Assembly (NCBI GenBank): GCA_905250025.1
Contig: CAJNOJ010000151.1
Location: forward strand, 62,001-126,000
From: Adineta ricciae
Taxonomy: Eukaryota; Rotifera; Eurotatoria; Adinetida; Adinetidae
DNA length: 64,000 bases
Direction: 5' to 3'
A model generated the notes under the pieces. That model had not been told where the DNA came from. It searched no databases and saw only the letters and a list, made by a program, of their open reading frames with translations. Every line of letters begins with the position of its first letter. The first letter of the stretch is position 1. Position numbers and translations under genes: made by a program. Of this stretch, positions 1-12,700 are shown piece by piece.

Positions 1-601
1 TAGTACATGACTTTTTTTTTTGTTAATATTTCATTTGAAACGATTGGTATTCAAATATATGACTGTAAAGTAGTACTTCGAAGGTGTTCGAAGAAAATAC
101 GATTATTCGTTGACAATAACATGTTGTCATGTTGCTTCTCTTTTGCAGAAGATCATTGAAAAGACAATGCAAGGTGTTTTAAATAATGTTCATACGAACG
201 CATCATCTTGTAGTACAATTCTTTTCGATTGGTCAGTTTTATGTACTGTTTAGCAAGAGCATTTGTCGATAGGGTACTGCAGATCATCGTCACACATCCA
301 TATAAATGCTACGCTATTTATAGTGGCCTGTCGTACTTATGAATGAAAAGAAGAAGTGTCTGAGTTAGGTAGCAATTGTATTTCCTATTACTTAACTTGA
401 ACATGAAAAATTTTCTTTCAATTGCTTATCGGAAGTACTATGTAAAGCTCTCGGTTAGTAGCTTCTCACTTTAGTATATCATTCTTTGAGAAAGACAGAT
501 GTTCTTCATATCGATCTACTTGAAAAAAAAAAGATTCTAACGCCCTCTCTCTTCGACTGTGTTATACAATTTCCTCTTGTATGGTCTATTACCTGAACCA
601 A
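1..601. other. 5' flank without recognised gene
   Basis: AT-rich sequence with no ORF that looks coding. It may hold the end of an upstream gene or only the upstream region of the GH31 gene. I see no repeat or RNA gene in it. Confidence 0.5.
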
Positions 602-609
602 TATATAAA
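602..609 (+). promoter_or_regulatory. Possible TATA box of the GH31 gene
   Basis: TATATAAA lies about 170 bp before the ATG at 774. It is the best TATA-like string in the upstream region. The distance leaves room for a 5' UTR of about 140 nt. Inferred from sequence only. Confidence 0.35.
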
Positions 610-773
610 TTCTGTATTGATTTTCGCGAAAAAATTCAGAACAATCTGATTAGAGATTAGTTTTACTCAACGCACTCCCCGTTATCATTTAGATAGTAAC
701 TGTTGCTGTCTCTTCATTTCCATTGATGTTTAACATGTCGATCGTAAGATAAGACAATCTAGTTGACTTGACA

Positions 774-3551
774 ATGAGTTTTTCTTCTATTCAAATATTA
801 ACACTAATTTTATTTGTGATCACGTCCGTTGCCTATGATTGTCCATCCTCGTATCATGTTCAGGCAAATTCAACAGATATATCCTTCCAAACATCGTCAA
901 CCATTCAAATTGTTTTGTCAAAACTTTCCTATAAATTGACCGTTATTGATTTAATGACACGAAATGTTCTGTTGCAGAGCAGTCGAGATATTTTCGCTGG
1001 AATATGGGAAGGTACTTATGAAACTCTCTATTTCGGATATATGTTTCGTGCTGGATTCGAAAAAGAACATCGAATAATTGGCAATTTCGAATCGTACTCG
1101 TGTTCTCCTGCGCCAAATTCAATCACATTTTCGTTTCAGGACTTTTCTTTGATATTCGTTGTGGAAGATAACGAACGTAATGTTCATCTACAAGTGACAT
1201 ATACGGGATTCAAAGAACATTTCGATCCTAAATCGACACATTATGTTTTTCCATTTTTGACTTTAGCATTTCGAACACGAGATAGTCAAGAAGATTATTA
1301 CGGTTTTGGTTCCTATTGGGGTTTCACGAGATTTCGTGGAGAGAAATTCTATAGTTGGAGTGAAGATGGTAGTTGGTCATTTCTAAATTTCTCCAGACGA
1401 ATACCTCAATCCAATGCGAGTTACATTCCAATGCCACTTTTTATATCGAATCGTCAATATTCGGTATGGGTAAATGAAAGTCGCCGTGTCAATTTCGATC
1501 TCACTTCTCCGAATGAATGGATCGTTACTACCGAATGGAATAGTACAAATATTCAATTCTATTTTCCCATTACAAATACGACTTTACCAATAAAATCGAT
1601 TATGTCAAAACCGTTTGAGAGATTTTACAATCTCTATCGAGAACAAAATAGGAGAATCAATCCAGCATTTACCGCATTGGTACAAGCACGAGGTGAAACG
1701 ACTCGAATTCCACCGATATTTGCGTTTGGTCCATGGAAACAAACGTCGAATGTTTTGAGAAATGAAACGGAAATCGACGTTGTACGACGTATGATCGAAC
1801 GAGATATCCCAATAACAATTCGAATTGGTTATTTGCATTTTTTTCCAAAAGGAGATCAACAAGGTAAAGCGGTCTGATAAAAATTCATTTCTTATCTCTA
1901 CTTATGTCGAATTTAAGGCCATGAAAATGAAATTCTCGCAGAAAATCGTATTTACAACGCACTTGGCGTCACATCGTTATGTTATTTCAATCCGTACGTA
2001 TCCACATCGTATACAAAATTATTCAATGAAGGTTTAGAGAACGGTTATTTCCTAAAGAATGAATCGAATCTTCCATATTTATTCCCATATTTCGGTGATA
2101 TAATTAGTCGACATTTTTTCACTGCAAGTATTGATTTTAGTAATCGTAATGCTTCACTTTGGTATCAGAAACAAATTCAAGAAAGTATCGACTTGGGATA
2201 CAATGGGTTTATGTTAGATTTCGGTGAATATACTCCGGTAGATTCCATATCAGATAATGGGAAATACGGTCATGAAATGCACAATCGTTTTATTGAACTT
2301 TACCAAAAAACTGTTTATGAAATGACAGTCAATTCCACCGCAGTTCAACAATTACATCATTTACATCCTGACGAATCGAACACTTTGAACCAGAATTATC
2401 AATCGGATTTTGTTTTTCATACACGCAGTGGTTTTACCAATAGTGCTCAGAATACTCAACTACATTGGACTGGTGATGCCAGCGCTGATTGGAATCCGTA
2501 TTCAGGACTACCTGCTCATGTCCAAGCATGTCTCGGCGTCGGAATAAGTGGTGTACCATATTGTTCAAGCTCGATTGGTGGTTATGTATGTGAATTTTAT
2601 CCAGATTTAACAGTGGAGTTGTTAACACGTTGGTTACAAGTAGGAACATTTTCTGGTTTTATGCACGATGAAACAGATGGTTCAGCTTGTACTCAAGAAC
2701 GTGTACAAATCTTTACGAATAATCAAACTGAATATGTCTGGAGAAAATATGCTAAATTCCGTACTCAACTCTTCCCGTACATCTTTACCAGTGCACATGA
2801 AGCACATGCAACGGGTCTTCCAATTACGCGACATCATTTATTGACGTATTATGACGATGAAATAGCCATTCAGCAAGAATATCAGTATACATTTGGTAAT
2901 GATCTGTTGGTAGCACCGGTAGTTCATCAAAATCAAATTGTGCAAGATGTCTATTTACCATCAGGTGAACAATGGATTGATTTATCAACGAATCTTATTT
3001 ATGATGGTAGCACCGATGGCCGGTATCGAATTGGCAGATCTGAAATTGTTCAAGGCGGTCAATGGAGAATGAACATCAGAGCAGATCTATTCACAGTTCC
3101 GCTATTTGCCCGAGCAGGTTCGATCATTCCTCTCCTTGACCCGAGTGTATTCACACTAAATCATGGTCAACCGACTTCTATCTATGATCGCTCATACATT
3201 TTACATCTATGGATTTTTCTCAATGAATTAAACGATGCCAACGGACTAGTCTGGGACGGATTAAATATCCATATTAGTTCCTGTAATTTAAACAAATCAT
3301 TGTGTATCGATATCGATGATCCTTTACAAAGATTACTGATTTTACAATTACCTTTTGATAAAGCAGCACGTTCAATAACAGCGACTGATGCACAACCATT
3401 CGAACGAGTGATGAACTGGCAAATTGTTGTCAAGATCGCTCCGAAAGAACAATTAAAAAACTGTTTTACATATGATGAACAAAGTCGAGTTATTTGGATT
3501 GCAATTATGCTTTCAAAACAATCATCCTTCCACGGACAAATTGATTTTTAA
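774..3551 (+). CDS. Secreted GH31 alpha-glycosidase, sulfoquinovosidase-like
   Basis: Two exons, 774-1863 and 1918-3551, joined by a 54-bp GT-AG intron. The phase closes exactly and gives 907 residues. The ATG at 774 is chosen because the reading frame before it has only non-ATG codons. The N-terminus is a clear signal peptide (about residues 1-21), so the enzyme is probably secreted or lysosomal. The GH31 catalytic barrel shows the nucleophile in MLDFGEY (Asp464) and the acid/base in HWTGDASADW (Asp550), followed by IGGY. The DFGEY and GD-x-x-x-DW context matches bacterial YihQ-type sulfoquinovosidases and related GH31 enzymes better than animal acid alpha-glucosidase. The family hydrolyses alpha-glycosides with retention. 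The true substrate cannot be read from sequence. It sits next to a fungal-like aminotransferase, and both may be foreign genes. An AATAAA at 3579-3584 follows the stop. Confidence 0.85.
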
Positions 3552-3578
3552 AATTTCTTTAATCTTTTTTTCTTATGA

Positions 3579-3584
3579 AATAAA
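3579..3584 (+). promoter_or_regulatory. Polyadenylation signal of the GH31 gene
   Basis: AATAAA lies 28 bp after the stop codon and is followed by AT-rich sequence. Confidence 0.5.
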
Positions 3585-3805
3585 ACGAACCGTATTCTTT
3601 TATCAAACTTAGGATACAATGTCGTCCTATAACTTCAGATGTCACTATTTCATCATTGATACCGCTCTAGATATGAATACTACAAATTATTTGTTAATCT
3701 TTCCTTCGAATAGTGATTCAGCGAGTCCGCACCTTATCGCCATCGGTAAACACTGTTGATAACAACGAATCAAAATTGCTTACTACTCCCTTTTTCTTTA
3801 CTGCG

Positions 3806-3812
3806 TATATAA
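3806..3812 (+). promoter_or_regulatory. TATA box of the aminotransferase gene
   Basis: TATATAA lies 52 bp before the ATG at 3864, which would give a short 5' UTR of about 20-25 nt. Spacing and match are good; function is inferred. Confidence 0.5.
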
Positions 3813-3863
3813 CATAGTGTTGCTTTCGCTTTTTAGACATTTTGTTTTAATCTATTATTCGAA

Positions 3864-5142
3864 ATGACATTCCATCAAGTTGATCATCCTCTCTTGGTAA
3901 TACCAGGCTCGATAGAAGTTAGTGATGATGTTTTATTTGCCAATGCATCACCATCTCAATCCCATATGTCGAAAAGTTTCACAGAAACATTCGGAGCAGC
4001 TATTAAAATGTTCCGACAAGTACTTGTTACTGAACGTGGACAACCGATCATAACAGCTGGAAGTGGCACACTCGGATGGGACATGATTGCATGTAATTTA
4101 ACTGAACCTGGAGATGAAGTACTTGTATTACATTCCGGATACTTCGGTCAAAGTTTTGCCGATTGTTTCGAAACGTATGGTGTGAAAGTTACACAACTCA
4201 AAGCGCCTGTTGGTCAATGTCCATCACGTGAACAATTAGCAGAGGCATTGAAATCCAAGAAATATAAGATTATTACCGTGACACATGTCGATACATCAAC
4301 TGGTGTTCTCAGTAATCCACAAATAGTAGCTGAAGTCGTACGAGAAGTTAGTCCTGATACATTAGTTGCACTTGATGGAGTGTGTTCAGTTGGCAGCGAA
4401 GAAATTCGTATGGATGAATGGGGTCTGGACGTTGTCATGTGTGCTAGTCAAAAGGGTTTGGGTGTTCCGCCTGGATTATGCCTTGTATGTGCTAGTGAAC
4501 GAGCAATTAAAGCGGTTGAAACGCGTAAAACTAAAATCAACTCGTATTTTGCTTCTTGGCTCAACTGGTTGCCTAGTAAATCTTTCATAGATTCTCTCAT
4601 TGATTGATTAAGCATTTTTTATTCATTGTAGTTATGCGTGGTTATGAACAAGGAAAACCGTTGTACTTCGCCACACCTCCTGTACAACTTATATGTGCTC
4701 TTAATGTTAGTTTAAAAGCAATTACATCCAAACCTATCGAAGAACGTTGGACGAAGCATAAACAAGCGAGCACTGACTTTAAACAGTTCATTACTAATGA
4801 ACTCGGATTAAAACAGGTAGCTATCACCTAGATTACTGATAAAAACACCAGCGGTACTGTTATTTCATCTAGGTTCCACAAGATCCATCTATTGCTGCCA
4901 ATGGTATGACCGCTATCTACTTTCCTGATGGTATATCAGCACCAGATATCATCCCACGATTGGTTGAACGAGGAATAATTGTTGCTGGTGGTCTCCATAA
5001 AGATATTAAAGATAAATATTTCCGCGTTGGACATATGGGTATCACTGCAACGGATACAGAAACTCGTCATGATCTGGAAAAAGTCAAAGAAGCTTTGAGA
5101 AATGTCTTCAAAGACGCAGGCTATACGAATCCAACAGCATAG
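3864..5142 (+). CDS. Alanine-glyoxylate / serine-pyruvate aminotransferase, fungal AGX1-like
   Basis: Three exons (3864-4575, 4632-4816, 4873-5142) with two 56-bp introns. The phase closes and gives 388 residues, the usual length of class V PLP aminotransferases. The PLP lysine is Lys197 in ASQKG, and AGSGTLGWD near residue 66 forms part of the cofactor site. THVDTSTGVL, DGVCSVG and WLPIM-x-x-YE-x-GKP all resemble yeast Agx1 as I remember it. Animal AGXT has SGSGH and THGESSTGV at the matching places. The enzyme should convert glyoxylate plus alanine to glycine plus pyruvate. The C-terminus ends in NPTA, so there is no peroxisomal SKL-type signal, and I see no clear mitochondrial leader; cytosolic location is likely. 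The fungal resemblance suggests transfer, with introns gained later. Confidence 0.9.
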
Positions 5143-5762
5143 ACAAGGAACAATCGATCGGCATAGTGTGCTGAAATATGATCTAGTTTTTTGCACTTCG
5201 TGCTTTTAATTTTTTATGCATCAAAATACACGATAGGAATAAGCCAGTATGATGGCTAACTTAGATAAAAAAAACTGCTTTTAATAGTGACCATCGGAAA
5301 TCTTATAGATTCACAAGCTGACTCGAATCATAATTAGAATTTTGTTTGTACGAGAAGTTTAAGTTAGCATGCTTATGATAATCCAGAAGATATCTCGTGC
5401 TAAACTTGATTTAGTGGATGTTCCAGAACGTAGAGTAGTTTCTGCCATCTAGTAGACAGAATAAAGAATCGCGTTCTCAAGAGAGGAAAAATAATACGCG
5501 TCAGAAACAGCGAATAAAAGGAACGCATGTACTTTTCTTTCTTATCTTTCAAACAGAATAAAAAGAACAACGAAGAATAGGCCATTTCGACTGACAGCAG
5601 TGATATGAGAAATAAATGGCACTTCTATTTACAACAGAATACTAAAGATAGACATTTATCGCCAGAAAACAAACTTGACGAGTACAGTTTATCTCGTTTT
5701 TGTCAATATTTTCTTATAGATACTAATTCGTACATTTTTGCCCTTTCTCCTGTGGAAAATTC
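5143..5762. other. Intergenic, nothing recognised
   Basis: AT-rich spacer after the aminotransferase. The short ORFs on both strands have poor coding character and no recognisable domain. Confidence 0.5.
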
Positions 5763-5998
5763 ATGGACAACAACAATTGTAAGTGTTTTATTTTGTTTGA
5801 ATTGTCGATGGGCACGGTATAGATCTTGTTTTAGTAAAAATTCAACCGACATCGGTTCTACCACAACTCGATGAAGCAAACAACGCAAAATTAACTTCAT
5901 TCTATGATAACATGCCTTTGCCCGGTGCACCATCTGGTGCTAGCACGGGGAACAACAGTTTTGTTGGCATCAGTGACTCGAACTGTAACATCAGATGA
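5763..5998 (+). CDS. Possible small two-exon gene, unknown product
   Basis: An ATG at 5763 opens MDNNN, which joins through a canonical intron (5779-5834, GTAAGT...TTTTAG) to a second exon ending in TGA at 5996-5998. The phase closes and gives 59 residues rich in Ser, Asn and Pro (for example LPQLDEANNAK and MPLPGAP). AATAAA strings follow downstream, near 6040 and 6107. I do not recognise the product. It has no signal peptide or membrane segment, so an intracellular disordered peptide is most likely. The strong splice signals and coherent second exon favour a real gene, but its size makes chance possible. Confidence 0.35.
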
Positions 5999-6301
5999 AC
6001 TATCAACCGTCTATCATCATTTCGATCGTAGGATTGGTGTTAATAAATATAAACGCCTAAATATATCCATCAATCTCATCGATAAATGACGTTCTCTTGC
6101 GATTCAAATAAACGTCCTTGTCATTGTATTGTACTTTGAAGTTCAGTAAACAAAGAAATACAAGTGCAATATTCATAATTCCCTAATTAAACGGATCGTC
6201 ACATACGAATTATTTTGATCTTCGTCTGTTAGATTATCTCACGCACTAACCTTTCATGAGTTCACTGTTTTCATTGCAATTATAGTACCAGATAATTGGT
6301 G

Positions 6302-6712
6302 ATGAGTCTAATAGAATTGATACTTTTATTTCTTTACACAAAAAAGAATAATCAAAATATGATCATAGATACGAAAATTGGATTAAGCCAGGCACATTGT
6401 CTCAGTCGTTGTGCTAAGATAACGTTCATTCTAAAAATAAAGATAACAGAAAATGAATTCTGTGAATGTATAAACGAAGACGAGCTGAGAATCGTTGAGA
6501 AAATTGTTCGGTATTTACAGCGAATAGTGATTCAATCACATCACATATATTTGAAACGCGTGCAGAAGAGAAAGATATGCGAGCTAATTATGGATTTACT
6601 CTTATTGTGTGTTTTGTTCTTCATCACCTGTTTTCGATTTTTCGTACTCTATATTCTCTTCTCTTTCATGATCATCATCATCATCTGGAAAGATTTTCAA
6701 AATAACAGATAA
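6302..6712 (+). CDS. Doubtful ORF with C-terminal hydrophobic segments
   Basis: An open frame of about 136 codons from the ATG at 6302. The first half has a short Cys cluster (CLSRC, then FCECIN). The last 40 residues are very hydrophobic and would form one or two membrane segments. Base composition is strongly AT-biased and I recognise no family. It lies 60 bp beyond the 3' end of the large minus-strand gene. It could be chance translation of AT-rich spacer. Confidence 0.2.
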   Translation: MSLIELILLFLYTKKNNQNMIIDTKIGLSQAHCLSRCAKITFILKIKITENEFCECINEDELRIVEKIVRYLQRIVIQSHHIYLKRVQKRKICELIMDLLLLCVLFFITCFRFFVLYILFSFMIIIIIWKDFQNNR

Positions 6713-6772
6713 TCATCAATGAATAATAATTAGAATTCATTCTCTGAAAATGCTTCAATAGAATTCGAGAAA

Positions 6773-9700
6773 CTAATTCTTACATTTCAGTTGTCCAGGT
6801 TTTTTGTTTGGTTCAAGATCAAGTGAAATTCGTTTGTCACCCTCGCCAGCGTCCAACCAACGATCAATAGGAAATCTAAAGAAAAGAAATCAGTGTTATT
6901 CTCATTCACGACAAACATGATTTACTTGTAAGTTTCATTATGCGAAACATGACGAACTTCAACGGAATCCACATACCAACCAGCACCGATTCCACTACCA
7001 TCGTGTTCGAGTCGAATAGTTGTGATCTGTAAGACATAGAAGAATTTTCTTCTTAATCATTTCCTAATATTTTACCTTTCCAACATCTGGTGCGTTAACT
7101 TTAAAACGATTTGTGGCTCCCGATTCGAATAGATTTCGACTTTTATCTATAGGTTCTTTCAATTCTTGTCTTTCCACTTTGCCTTGTTCACCAAATATGC
7201 CGAGGTAAACATTTGCATCTAATCAATGTCAAAATCATCGGACATGTTCCCGTACAATCATCATGCGAGTCAAAATTACCTGTTCCTGCTCCACTCTTTT
7301 TCGCTGTTTTCACTGTCACTTCGTATTCGACATTATTACCAGCTTTCGAAGTATCTAAACGATTTCACAAACATCATTAATGATCTAGTGTGATACAGAA
7401 ATTTCAAAAAAGCACGACAATCACTTTCGCAACTAAGTACAAGCAGACAATAGCAAAAAAAACTAGAAACTAATGACGAAGACAGCACGAAATAGATTTG
7501 CAGCAACTAACCCTCTTTATCGAAAAAGTCGTCACGTTCAACTTTTTCTTTAGGGGATTTACTTCTCTTATTGTCATCATTCGATGAAGTAGAAAGATCA
7601 TCTCCTTCTGATATACAATGTTTGCAATAAATAATTTGTTACGAACAATATTCAAGATTGAACGTTTTTAGTTACCGGTTATGATTTTTGCTGGAGGTTT
7701 CTTATTGGGTTCAAGTTCGAGACTGATACGTTTATCACCTTCATCTACATCAAGCCATCGTCCAACAGGGAATCTGAGAGAGACAACAAATGAAAATATT
7801 CCTATGAAAATTCTATCCATACTTGACAGTATTGCCATTGTATTTCACTTCGACAAAATCGCAAAACCATCCGGCGCCCGAACCAGTACCATCATGTTCA
7901 ATAATGATAGTTTTCAACTAATACGAAGATGGTTAACTTCAATAAGAATAGAAAATAAGAATGAGCTCACTTGGCCGATATCGACTTCGTTGAAAACAAA
8001 ATTATCTTTCGAATTTCGTTCAAATGGATTCCAACTGTCTTCAGGTTTTTCCAGTGATTGTCGAACGACCTTGTTCTTATCACCGTTGAGAGTGATATAA
8101 ACATTGGCATCAGTCCCTGCACCCAATGCGGAACCTGTTTTTGTTGTAACTGTATATTGAGTTTCTAAAAAGCAGAGTAAGACAAGATTTGTGTAAAATA
8201 TCGAGCTGAATGGAATAGATAAATCTACTTTTATTGGGATCAGAAGGAGCTTGAGTTGTTGTAGTTGCTTTTGGAGCTGGTTCACTCTTAGCTGGAGCTG
8301 GTTCACTCTTAGCTGGAGTTGGTTCTTCAAAAGAAACATTTAGTTTTTCGTTTAGTAAAACTGTCAGTTACTATGTGAATCTGAAGTATCTTTACCTTTT
8401 TTGGTTGAGGCTGGATCTGGTGATTTACTTTCTAAAAATGGAGAAGTAGGTTTCGTATTGATTATCGTGTTACACTATGACATTACCACTGGATTGCCCA
8501 GGCTTTTGAGATGCATCAACATCGATTGAAATTCTCTTGTCACCTTCACCTGAATCTAACCAGCGGTCAATTGGGAAGCTAAAAAAAAGTTTTTTTTTTT
8601 CGATAGACTTCGTTTCAATCTCAGTTTCATGCTCACAAGTAGGTTTCGTTATGCGAGATATGGCGAATTTCGATCGAATCGGGATACCAACCAGCACCAA
8701 TTCCAGTACCATCATGTTCAATACGAATAGATTTAATCTGAAAACAAAACATCATGTTATAAGTGATTGCAGTTGAAATTCGATTAAGCTGCTACTTTGC
8801 CAACATCTGCTGCATGTATTTTAAAGCGATTTGTAGCGCCCGATTCGAAAAGATTTCGACTTTTCTCTATTGATTCTTTCAATTGATGTCGTTCTGTCTT
8901 GGTCTTGTCACCATACATGCCCAGATATACATTGGCATCTATTCAATAATAAAATACAAATTTTTCCCTAAGAAATTCAGCAAATAATACAACTGACCTG
9001 TGCCTGCTCCTTTTTTCTTCGCTGTTTTCACTGTTACTTCGTAGTCAACAGCATCTGGTGCGTGTGAATCATCTAAATATGAATTTTACAACAAATACAA
9101 AGATTACAAGACAATAAATAGGTAGAGCACATGCGATATATTGATCAATAAGCAATAGCGGATGAGGGTAATAATTACAATGACATCACGAAATAGATCG
9201 GTTTCACTAACCCTCTTCATCAAAAGGATCATCATATTCATTTTTTTCTTCCGCAGAAGATGATCCTTTTTTAGTTTCATCGTTCGACGAAGTAGAAGAA
9301 GATTTCCCTTTTATAGTTAGTATAGATTAGTAAACATTTATTTCAAATGTGAGACAATCAAACGTTGTTTACCTGTTGTCGTATTGGCCGAGGGTTTCTT
9401 GTTGGGTTCAAGTTCAAGACTAATAAGTTTGTCACCTTCATCTGAATCGAGCCAACGTCCAATAGGAAATCTAAAACAACGTCAAGTTGAATAAAAAAAA
9501 GAATGTTCTACAGCTTCTCGTACTTGACAGTGTTGCCATTGTATTTCACTTCGACAAAATCACAATACCAACCAGAAGCGAGACCTGTATTATCATGTTC
9601 GAGAACGATGGTTTTCAACTAGAAAGAATCATAATAAACATATAAAACTATTGAGAATCACTCGACTTACTTGACCAACGTCGGTATCCTCGAATTTAAA

Positions 9701-12700
9701 GTCATCCTTGGAGTTTCTTTCAAATGGATTTCGACCAGAGTCGGGTTTTTCCAATGGACGTCGAACGATTCGTTGTTTATCACCATTGAGAGTAATGAAT
9801 ACATTGGCATCAGTACCAGATCCCATGGCTGAGCCAGTTTTAACGGTGACTAAGTATTGAGTTGCTAATAAATGATAAGAAATAGAGTTTTTTTGTGAAG
9901 AAAGATCAAGAAAATTACTTTTTTTCGACGTTGATTGATCGTCGGGTTTCGCCGTCTTTTTGCTTGCGTCTGTTGTGCTTGATGTTTCAGAAGCTTTAGG
10001 ATCAGGAGTTTTGCTATCTGAACAAGACGATAGATTTTTCATAGAGACTATCTTTTTTCCATAAGAAATCAATGCCAACCTTTAGCTTGTCCAGGTTTTT
10101 TGTCTGGTTCGAGATCGAGTGAAATTCGTTTATCACCTTCGCCTGTATCCAGCCAACGATCAACAGGAAATCTACATGAAATGGTTCAATAGTATGGTCA
10201 ACTATGAACAAGATAACTTACACGTAAGTTTCATTGCGTGAAACATGATGAATTTCGATGGAATCGAGATACCAACCTGCACCGATTCCAGTACCATCGT
10301 GTTCAATACGAATAGTTTTAATCTAAATTAACTCTCCGATGTAATTCGTACTCTCTATTCTCTTAAATTACCTTTCCAACATCAGCTCCTTGAATTTTGA
10401 AGCGATTTGTTGCGCCTTTTTCAAATCGATTTATGGTACGATCCATGGTTTCTTTCAGCTCATGACGTTCTGAGTTGGTCTTATCGCCAAACATACTCAA
10501 ATAGACATTTGCATCTATTGCATAAACGATTCGGTTTAGATAGAATCTTTTTTCGAAAATTTACCAGTTCCTGCTCCTCGTTTATCGCCTGTTTTCACAG
10601 TGACTTCATAATCGACAGCATTCGGTGCATGGGAATCATCTAAACATTGGGAAAAAAATATTCATCAAAATATTTATTCGGTTTTCTTTCACAAGCAAAT
10701 CGATCAATGTCCCATTGAAAAGCGAAAGCATGCTATATAGCAGAAGAGACGTTAGCGGTGAGAGGAGTGACTAGATGACGAACCATCATCATTATCATCA
10801 TCGAAAAAGTCATCATATTCAACTTTTTCGGTAGAAGATGGTCTCGCCTTCTTTTCATTAGGTGGCGAAATAGAAGAACGTGATTCTTCTTGGTTATCTT
10901 CTAATTCTGATATAAGTGAAAGAAATTAGGTTTTTTATCAAGTCAAGATTCCAAGACCATTGTTGGCAGTTACCTGAGGCGATCTTTGATGCAGGTTTCT
11001 TGTTCGGTTCAAGTTCGAGACTAATACGTTTGTCTCCTTCATCTGAATCGAGCCAACGTCCGACAGGAAATCTAAAAAAGGTAATCTCGTATCGAATCCT
11101 TCATAAAGAATTCTCTTTTATACTTGTAAGTATTGCCATTGTATTTGACTTCAACTGAATCTAAGAACCAACCGGATGCCGCACCCGAATTGTCATGTTC
11201 GATAACAATAGTTTTCAACTGGAAAAATAAGCACGGTATTTCTTATGAACAAATCGGACAAGGAGACTAACTTTGCCAACATCGGTATCTTCGAATTTGA
11301 AGTCATCTTTTGAGCCTTTTTCGAATGGATTTCGGTTTGATTCTGGTGTTCCCAATCGATGTCGATCAATTTTGTCCTTATCACCATTGAGAGTAATGAA
11401 TACATTGGCATCAGTGCCAGATCCCAAAGCTGAGCCAGTTTTAGTTGTGACTGTGTATTGAACTAAAATAACACACAAATTGACTGTATTGATTTATCTA
11501 AAGAAAGTTCTCACCTGGTTTTGGCGAGTCGTCTTGTCGTGCTGCAGAAAGTTGTCTTCCACTTTGAACTGGTTTTGGTTTACCTTCTACAGATCAAGTT
11601 CGAGTGTATCTATTGATTTGTTTCAACTTACTCTTATTATTCTTTCGCGTATCGAATGGAAATTCGACGATTGCTAGAATGAATTCATTTATTCTAGTAG
11701 ATCTCTTAGTGCGACTTACATCCTTCAGGAAACAAGTCGATAACAGTTGTTGTTGATTCAATCGAATCAGCCAATAAGAATCTAACATAATTCAAAGCAA
11801 ATTGTTTCGCTACTTCGAACAAACATTTTTCTTCATACTTTTGTTTAGTTTTTCGTTTACTATCTGAGATTTCAATTGAATCAAGCGGCCATGATCCGAT
11901 CTTTGTACATGTCAATGCTAATTTCGTTAACTATCAAGCAAAACACCATCCGAAACTATTGCTAATTATGAAATATATAATTCCTACTTTTCCGGCATCG
12001 TACGCTTTCTTTTTCAATGTTGTTGTATATCCATCGTATTTCTTTGGATCATTTTCATTACCACGTAGGTCAATTGAACCTGAGCTTCCATTGTCTCCAA
12101 AGATGGTTAGTTTGATCAAACTTTCCTTATCATCAGCATATTCGATGGGTTCATCACTATTAACTTTGATGTCATACATTGTTTCTGTAAAAGAAAAAGG
12201 AATTTTTGTTTGAAAAGATGATTTGCCTCGGTGAAATTACCTGCACGATCAGGTGGAGCTGTATGATGAAGAATAAAGAGACAAATGTTTTGTGTTAAGA
12301 AGATTTTGTAGTTAACTTACAGTCAGCAGCGCCTTTAGCGATTTGATCTCGAACATCTTTCAATGCACGTTCGATAGCTCTTTCAGCAGCCATGTCGTCT
12401 AAACAATCAAATCGAAAGTCAACTCACTGTAGAGATCGATCATAAAAAACGAAAAGAAGAACATTTTTCATGCATAAGAAAAGAAACATCCCACGAAGTT
12501 CGTGCAACATTTTCTAAGAAAGTGTTTATCTCACTTGGTAAATCTTTTATTTCTAAATATTTGTCAATGATTCAGTCGATAAACAATTTACCTGTTAGCA
12601 AAAAATATGTTAGACTTACGTTGATTCCGTGCAAGTTCCAAAGCTTCTTCAAATGTTTTCTCCGCGTCACGATATTGTCGTAGTTTGGTTTCACTGTGTG

